From positions 55,795,583 to 55,859,582 of the forward strand of contig OX375875.1 of NCBI GenBank assembly GCA_947359465.1: 64,000 nucleotides of DNA. Reading direction: 5' to 3'. The notes below the pieces were generated by a model that was not told where the DNA came from, did no database searches, and saw nothing but the letters and a program-made list of their open reading frames with translations. Positions 59,855 through 64,000 of this stretch are shown here, piece after piece. Made by a program: the position numbers and the translations under genes. Positions within the stretch are counted from its first letter, which is position 1. Each line of letters begins with the position of its first letter. Source of the stretch: Metellina segmentata. Lineage: Eukaryota; Arthropoda; Arachnida; Araneae; Tetragnathidae.

Positions 59855-60196
59855 CTACGGCCGGTACAGCATTTTGTGCCTTGATCGCGCCAAGAAGGAA
59901 TTTACAATACGGACAGGACAACACAGTTGCATTTTAAAATTCGTACGAATCACGCCAGTTTTATTTATAACCGTAGTCAAAAGGTTAATTGGAGTGGGTC
60001 TTACAGCGCAAGGTTCATATTTGACTACGCTGAGACTAATATCAAGGTAATGGACACACAAATACAAGGAAAGCTTTTCTGCCACAGAATAGGGAAATAT
60101 ATTAAGAAAAGAATAGAACCTGCACAGCCTAAAACTCGTAGGTTGCTAACGCAGTGGAGAAACACACTGAGCCACGGCAACCAAGATCCCCATTAG
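59855..60196 (+). repeat. Possible dispersed repeat, partly shared with 62926-63180
   Basis: TTACAGCGCAAGGTTCATAT here resembles ATGGCGTAAGGTCCATATTT at 62930 and ATGGCGCAAGATCCAG at 10829. The stretch is GC-richer than its surroundings and opens on both strands without known domains. Confidence 0.4.
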
Positions 60197-61377
60197 GGAA
60201 TATAAAATAAATCTATTTTGTGCTTTGAGCGTTTTAATTAAACGTTTTAAAAGAAACCATGGTTAAGAAATAATAAATGAAACAAGGAGAAATAAATAAC
60301 TATATTTCGTGTTTTCACAGAAAACATGTTTAAGCCACTCGTACCACTTACTTCACTTTTACAGTACATTTCGTTTGAGAAATTGTATTGGTTATTTTGC
60401 AAGCATTCCCGCATCACGAATCCGTGAATGCTTAAAGTTTCCAGACACGGAATTCATGAAGTATTCGCTGCATTCCAGATTGGCGATGTAATAAAATGTT
60501 GCGCAGTTAGATTTAAGCTAATATATATTTCCCTTCCATATATTAGACTTATAATTAAGTTAATGAAAAGTATTTTTCAGATTGTGTCGTTAAGGAACTC
60601 ACATAAATGCATGAAATAGTCCTGTTGAATTAAAATTAACTCCGACATGTATATCATGTAAGGTTATTTGGGCAACAGCATTAAAAATCCCCGTGTGTTT
60701 CGTTTTCACAGAAAATACCACCCAGACTCAAATAAGAGTTCACAATTAAACTGATGTTATGGTATTGTAATGTATTTAAAACTTTCATTTGATTTACAAA
60801 CGGATATAATGGGTGAGACGGACGAATGGAATAAATTGAAGATGTGATCATATTCTGCAGTGCTACTCAAAAAGCAGCATCTCCAAGTTTGATTTTTTAC
60901 GGTTGACGGTTATAACATGGACGAATATATTCGAACTTCATGATATTTGATAACATTGATAACTCAACCAACTGCTTATTCAATATATTTACTGCTTTAG
61001 GGCAATAGACATATTTTCATTGTTTTAATATAGGTTGTGTTTTAGGTGAAGATATATGAGATGCTTTTGCTGTCAAGTTAAGTATAGATGGTGTTAGTGT
61101 TATTGTGTGGATATATTTTGCACATCTAAAAAACAGTGCTAGCTCTAGAACCAAATTCCATGATACTACCTTCTTGACTTGCATGGCAGTTTTTGAGACA
61201 GCTTGGTAACATCATTACGTTTATTTACTTAAAAAGAAAAATTTAAGAATGGTGGAAAGTTCGTGAATGCAATAAGACAAAGAAATTGAAAAACTGAATT
61301 CATATCTTTAACACAAAAACTTAATTTATCCGTAATTTTGAAATATTTACAGCCCGAAAGCAATGAGATATATACGT
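60197..61377. other. AT-rich stretch, nothing firm
   Basis: 61078-61180 may be a decayed member of the 'CTAAATGTAGGTGG' family (TTAAGTATAGATGGTGTTAG). Otherwise nothing is seen. Confidence 0.4.
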
Positions 61378-61552
61378 AGTTGAATTTACGTCGCATTGGA
61401 GCAACACAATGGATTATTGACGACAATCCGGAATCAATTCCAAACGGAAGTTTCGAAGACAACACCACGTAATTTTGAACCAGGGTCAGATGACGAGTTT
61501 AACATCTGAGCTGACACCCCACTTTTCAAATTTGCACACCAAGCCAATAAAA
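61378..61552 (-). mobile_element. SINE fragment (body), antisense
   Basis: Near-complete body on the minus strand from the TGGTGTGCAAATTTGAAAAG segment through CTGACCCTGGTTCAAAATTA to GTTGCTCCAATGCGACGTAA. Confidence 0.82.
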
Positions 61553-61659
61553 TGACATTTGAGGTCACTACAGATTTTACGTGTTGCAGCCCCCTTGAAA
61601 TGTCGGTTGGATAGAATTTTGACTAATCCAACACGAACTATTCACGTTGTGTTGGTGTG

Positions 61660-61835
61660 GTAGTTTGGAGAATAGGGTGCCAGCTCAGGTATTGCCTCGT
61701 CATCTGACCGTGGTTCAAAATTACGTGGTGTTGTCCTAGGATATCTCTCTTAGGGGATTGATCCTTGACCGTCGTCAATAGCCCGTTGTGTTACTCTAGT
61801 ACGACGTTAATTAAAATTACCATTACCTATAATTG
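61660..61835 (+). mobile_element. SINE body and tail, first member of a dimer
   Basis: Runs from GGTGTGGTAGTTTGGAGAAT to CTCTAGTACGACGTTAATTA and the tail AAAATTACCATTACC, then TATAATTG. The next SINE starts right after it. Confidence 0.85.
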
Positions 61836-61836
61836 T

Positions 61837-62079
61837 TGCCGACCAACCGGACTGGTGGTTAAGGTGTTAGCCTCTAGATCGAAACGTTTCTGGTTCGAAC
61901 CCGGGTCAGGGCATGGATATTTGTAAGCGTATGGTGTACCTTAAATCTGTCATGGCCGAAAGTCATAACGTTGGGTTGGTGTGGAAGTTTGGAGAGTGGG
62001 GTGCCAGCTCAGGTGTTGCCTTGTCACCCGACCGTGGTTCATAATTACGTGATGTCGTCCTAGGATCTTTCCCCTAGGG
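61837..62079 (+). mobile_element. SINE, best-preserved 5' half
   Basis: tRNA-derived head with A box TGGTGGTTAAGG (61853-61864) and B box GGTTCGAACCC (61892-61902). It is followed by GGGCATGGATATTTGTAAGC, GGTGTACCTTAAATCTGTCA, GGTTGGTGTGGAAGTTTGGA and the body to CCCCTAGGG. The 3' half is interrupted by the hAT-like element at 62080 and resumes at about 62875 (CTAGTACGACATTAATTAAA) to 62920. The string ATTACCTATAATTG occurs on both sides (61822-61835 and 62907-62920), so part of it is probably the SINE's target duplication. It is transcribed, if at all, by Pol III. Confidence 0.88.
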
Positions 62080-62866
62080 CAGGCCTCGAAATAGATTTTT
62101 TAATGCAGGTGCACCTTGTGCACCTACGTTTTTAAATTAGGTACACAGATTATATATCAGGTGCACATTAAAAAAAAACGTAATTTTAGAGCATTAATGT
62201 AATGTAAATTACTTTATTAGTTAGGTATGTTTAGATAGGTTAGTAGTAGAGAGTAAATAAAAATATTTAAACAATTTTTTATCTGCGAAATTATTACTTC
62301 GAATGGAATTAGAAAATGCAACCATAAATTATCAGTTTCTTCGTTCCCATAGCTCTCAATTTGTTCATTGTTTGGCCATTAACATAGCTCGAAGACAGCA
62401 AAAGCAGACAAAAGTGGATCCCTAACAATGGATTTAAATCTGTCTTCAATCGGCGAACTGCATAGTTGGCTTATGTGTCGTTTTTCTTTCGAAACTTTCA
62501 TTTTTTCAAGGTATCCGGCGCACGGCTGTCGTGACAGTCGCTTCAACAGAGCCATCTGAAAAATGTTTTGATCATAGGAAAGTTCTGGTCACTGTGGCAT
62601 AAGTAAACCCTCCTCCTGTATAAACCCGTTACTGCCCAGCGATTTTGTTTTCGAATAGTGTGTATTTAGGAATTTTAATTACGTTCCTTTAGAGCGAGAG
62701 AGGTTGATACTAATATTTTGTTCAAATATCAAAATAAAATAAAACACGTTTTCCCTCCCCTTCTTTTAACGTTAGTTCACTGCGTGCACATAGTGGGAAA
62801 AATTAGGTGCACAATTTTATTTCCATGTGCACAGTGCACCTGTGCACCCGGGTATTTCGAGCCCTG
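62080..62866. mobile_element. Nonautonomous hAT-like element with GTGCAC-rich ends
   Basis: Left end CAGGCCTCGAAATA and right end, inverted, CAGGGCTCGAAATA form terminal repeats of hAT type. Both subterminal regions are crowded with GTGCAC palindromes (left 62108-62170, right 62784-62850), probably transposase-binding sites. No matching 8-bp flanks are seen, and about 40 bp of the host SINE are missing at the junction, so a deletion accompanied or followed insertion. No coding region. Length about 787 bp. Confidence 0.75.
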
Positions 62867-62925
62867 GTGCACAGGTTCCTAGTACGACATTAATTAAAAA
62901 CTACCAATTACCTATAATTGGATGG

Positions 62926-63180
62926 GTTTTATGGCGTAAGGTCCATATTTGGTCAAACTGTGCCAAATGCAGTCAAATAAATGAACATTCATGCAAGGAA
63001 CGTTCGACTGATACGGCGAAAGAAATACTCCCAGGAAGGAATTGAACCTGTGTACGAACTCGCAAGTGGCATTCGCAATTGGAATCCCCTGAGCCCTAGC
63101 GATCCCATCAACTCCTAGAGGATAAATCCCTGTTCCACAATATTTTCTTGGCTCTTCATGTGATTGATTAACAGCACTTA
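62926..63180. repeat. Possible second short retroposon family
   Basis: Contains ATGGCGTAAGGTCCATATTT (shared with 10829 and 60004) and, later, AGGAATTGAACCTGTG, which on the minus strand resembles a B-box region. Two tRNA-like features in one 250-bp block suggest another SINE, but no complete copy exists for comparison. Confidence 0.4.
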
Positions 63181-63189
63181 TAAATATTA

Positions 63190-63455
63190 GCATGTATGCA
63201 GAGAATGGGGTGCCAACTTAGGTGTTAACCTCGTCATCTAACCATGATACAGAATTACGAGTTGTCTTCGGAATTTCCTCTTGGGATTGATTACTTGGTA
63301 TTGATTGTCGTGTATCGGGTGCAGCATGGCTAAATATTGCTCTTGCGCTTACCAATACTCAACCTCAACTAATTAACTCAACCAATCCAACCCCTATGGG
63401 ATTGTCAAGGTCCGTCAACAGTAGGAGGTTGTGTTAATCCAGTGAGACCAATACC
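63190..63455 (+). mobile_element. SINE fragment(s), diverged
   Basis: 63194-63300 follows the body (GAGAATGGGGTGCCAACTTA, GTTAACCTCGTCATCTAACC, GGGATTGATTACTTGG). After about 80 bp of other sequence, 63395-63455 repeats the later body (ATGGGATTGTCAAGGTCCGT, GTGTTAATCCAGTGAGACC). Confidence 0.65.
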
Positions 63456-63848
63456 CAACTCACACAGAAATTCTACGACTCAGTAGGTTAAATATCTGCA
63501 ATATGAAGAGATTGGAGAAACAACTCCATGCAACAAAAAATTGAAATATTAGAGCTAAAGGGTTTCATTGAATAATACGGAATAATTCAAATCTTTTAGC
63601 TTGAAAGAGCTGAAAAATGCTGTATAATTGCACAGATGTTACCGATTAGAAATGAGTGATATCGCTTGCGATTTCTCTCTCTCTGACTAGGGGAAAGCTG
63701 CTATCGAAACACAGTCGTCACGCTCGTTTCCATTTGGGGAATTACTTTTCATCACATGTCTGATAAAAACGGAAAGCCGATTCCTGCCAACTGGACACGT
63801 GGAATAGAACGCACAATTGAGCCAATAGATTTATCAACTTCTGTCGTC
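63456..63848. other. Upstream flank of tRNA-Cys
   Basis: No open frame of note. Contains a short CT run (TTTCTCTCTCTCTGA, about 63671-63685). No separate promoter is expected because the tRNA promoter is internal. Confidence 0.4.
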
Positions 63849-63919
63849 GGGGGTATAGCTCAGTGGCAGAGCATTCGACTGCAGATCGAGAGGTCCCGGT
63901 TCAAATCCGGGTGCCCCCT
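63849..63919 (+). tRNA. tRNA-Cys (anticodon GCA)
   Basis: A complete cloverleaf can be drawn by hand. The acceptor stem GGGGGTA pairs with TGCCCCC (63912-63918). The D stem is GCTC/GAGC. The anticodon stem is TTCGA/TCGAG around the loop CTGCAGA with anticodon GCA at 63881-63883. The T stem is CCCGG/CCGGG around TTCAAAT. The discriminator is T (63919), the base expected for tRNA-Cys. The A box (about 63856-63866) and B box GGTTCAAATCC (63898-63908) are intact, and a TTTT Pol III terminator follows at 63923-63926. There is no intron. Total 71 nt before CCA addition. It decodes UGC/UGU codons. All stems pair, so it looks functional rather than a SINE-derived copy. Confidence 0.97.
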
Positions 63920-64000
63920 CTATTTTAACCCCATCGCTTGATGGAAGAAAGAGGAATGGATTTTTTTTATATTTAAAATACATTTTGAAATCTGTTAATA

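Noticed and set aside
61837..61910. Possible functional tRNA gene
   Set aside because: A and B boxes are good, but no full acceptor-stem pairing is present and the sequence continues into the SINE body; it is a SINE head.

Overview
The window is AT-rich eukaryotic repeat DNA with almost no ordinary genes. The likeliest source is an arachnid, probably an orb-weaver-type spider. That rests on my memory of similar repeats and Tc1 copies in spider assemblies and on THAP-domain fragments, not on a database search. The only intact conventional gene I can support is a tRNA-Cys(GCA) at the far right. No open frame in the window looks like an intact host protein gene; every recognisable coding sequence is a decayed transposase or THAP-domain fragment.

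Layout. 0-4.8 kb: AT-rich DNA with a broken DD41D-type Tc1/mariner element (2030-3328). 4.8-14.3 kb: two small Helitron-like elements in opposite orientation (4834-5475 and 13710-14328), a perfect 270-bp tandem duplication, a cluster of SINE fragments within a second dispersed repeat family, and a Tc1 relic. 14.3-22.9 kb: mostly featureless, with a 1.55-kb terminal-inverted-repeat element and a GC-richer patch carrying TGACGT motifs. 22.9-25.8 kb: a Helitron 5' end directly abutting a second, longer mariner copy. 26-33 kb: dispersed repeats, an inverted repeat, and Helitron 3' ends. 33.3-36.5 kb: a Helitron-like copy split by a roughly 1.9-kb insert with inverted TGACGTCA motifs, then an inverted array of a 'CATCAAGATCTGGTCAG' unit.

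38.6-39.98 kb: a Tc1 element that has lost its third catalytic residue. 41.1-43.7 kb: a foldback-ended element containing THAP-domain exon remnants. 45.3-46.9 kb: a segmental tandem duplication. 47.9-51.9 kb: a P-element-like transposon with perfect 26-bp terminal inverted repeats, a 7-bp target duplication and THAP exon remnants, inserted inside a SINE. 53.1-54.4 kb: a 546-bp tandem array. 55-63.5 kb: dense SINE copies, two hAT-like nonautonomous elements (one with a clear 8-bp target duplication) and a tandem duplication. 63.85 kb: tRNA-Cys.

The elements sit inside one another and give a relative order. The SINEs predate the P-like and one hAT-like insertion, the Helitron copy at 33-36 kb predates its TGACGTCA insert, and the tandem duplication at 58.9 kb predates the hAT insertion in its first unit. 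The least expected parts are the two THAP-domain mobile elements and the recurrence of the palindrome TGACGTCA in inverted subterminal positions of otherwise different elements.
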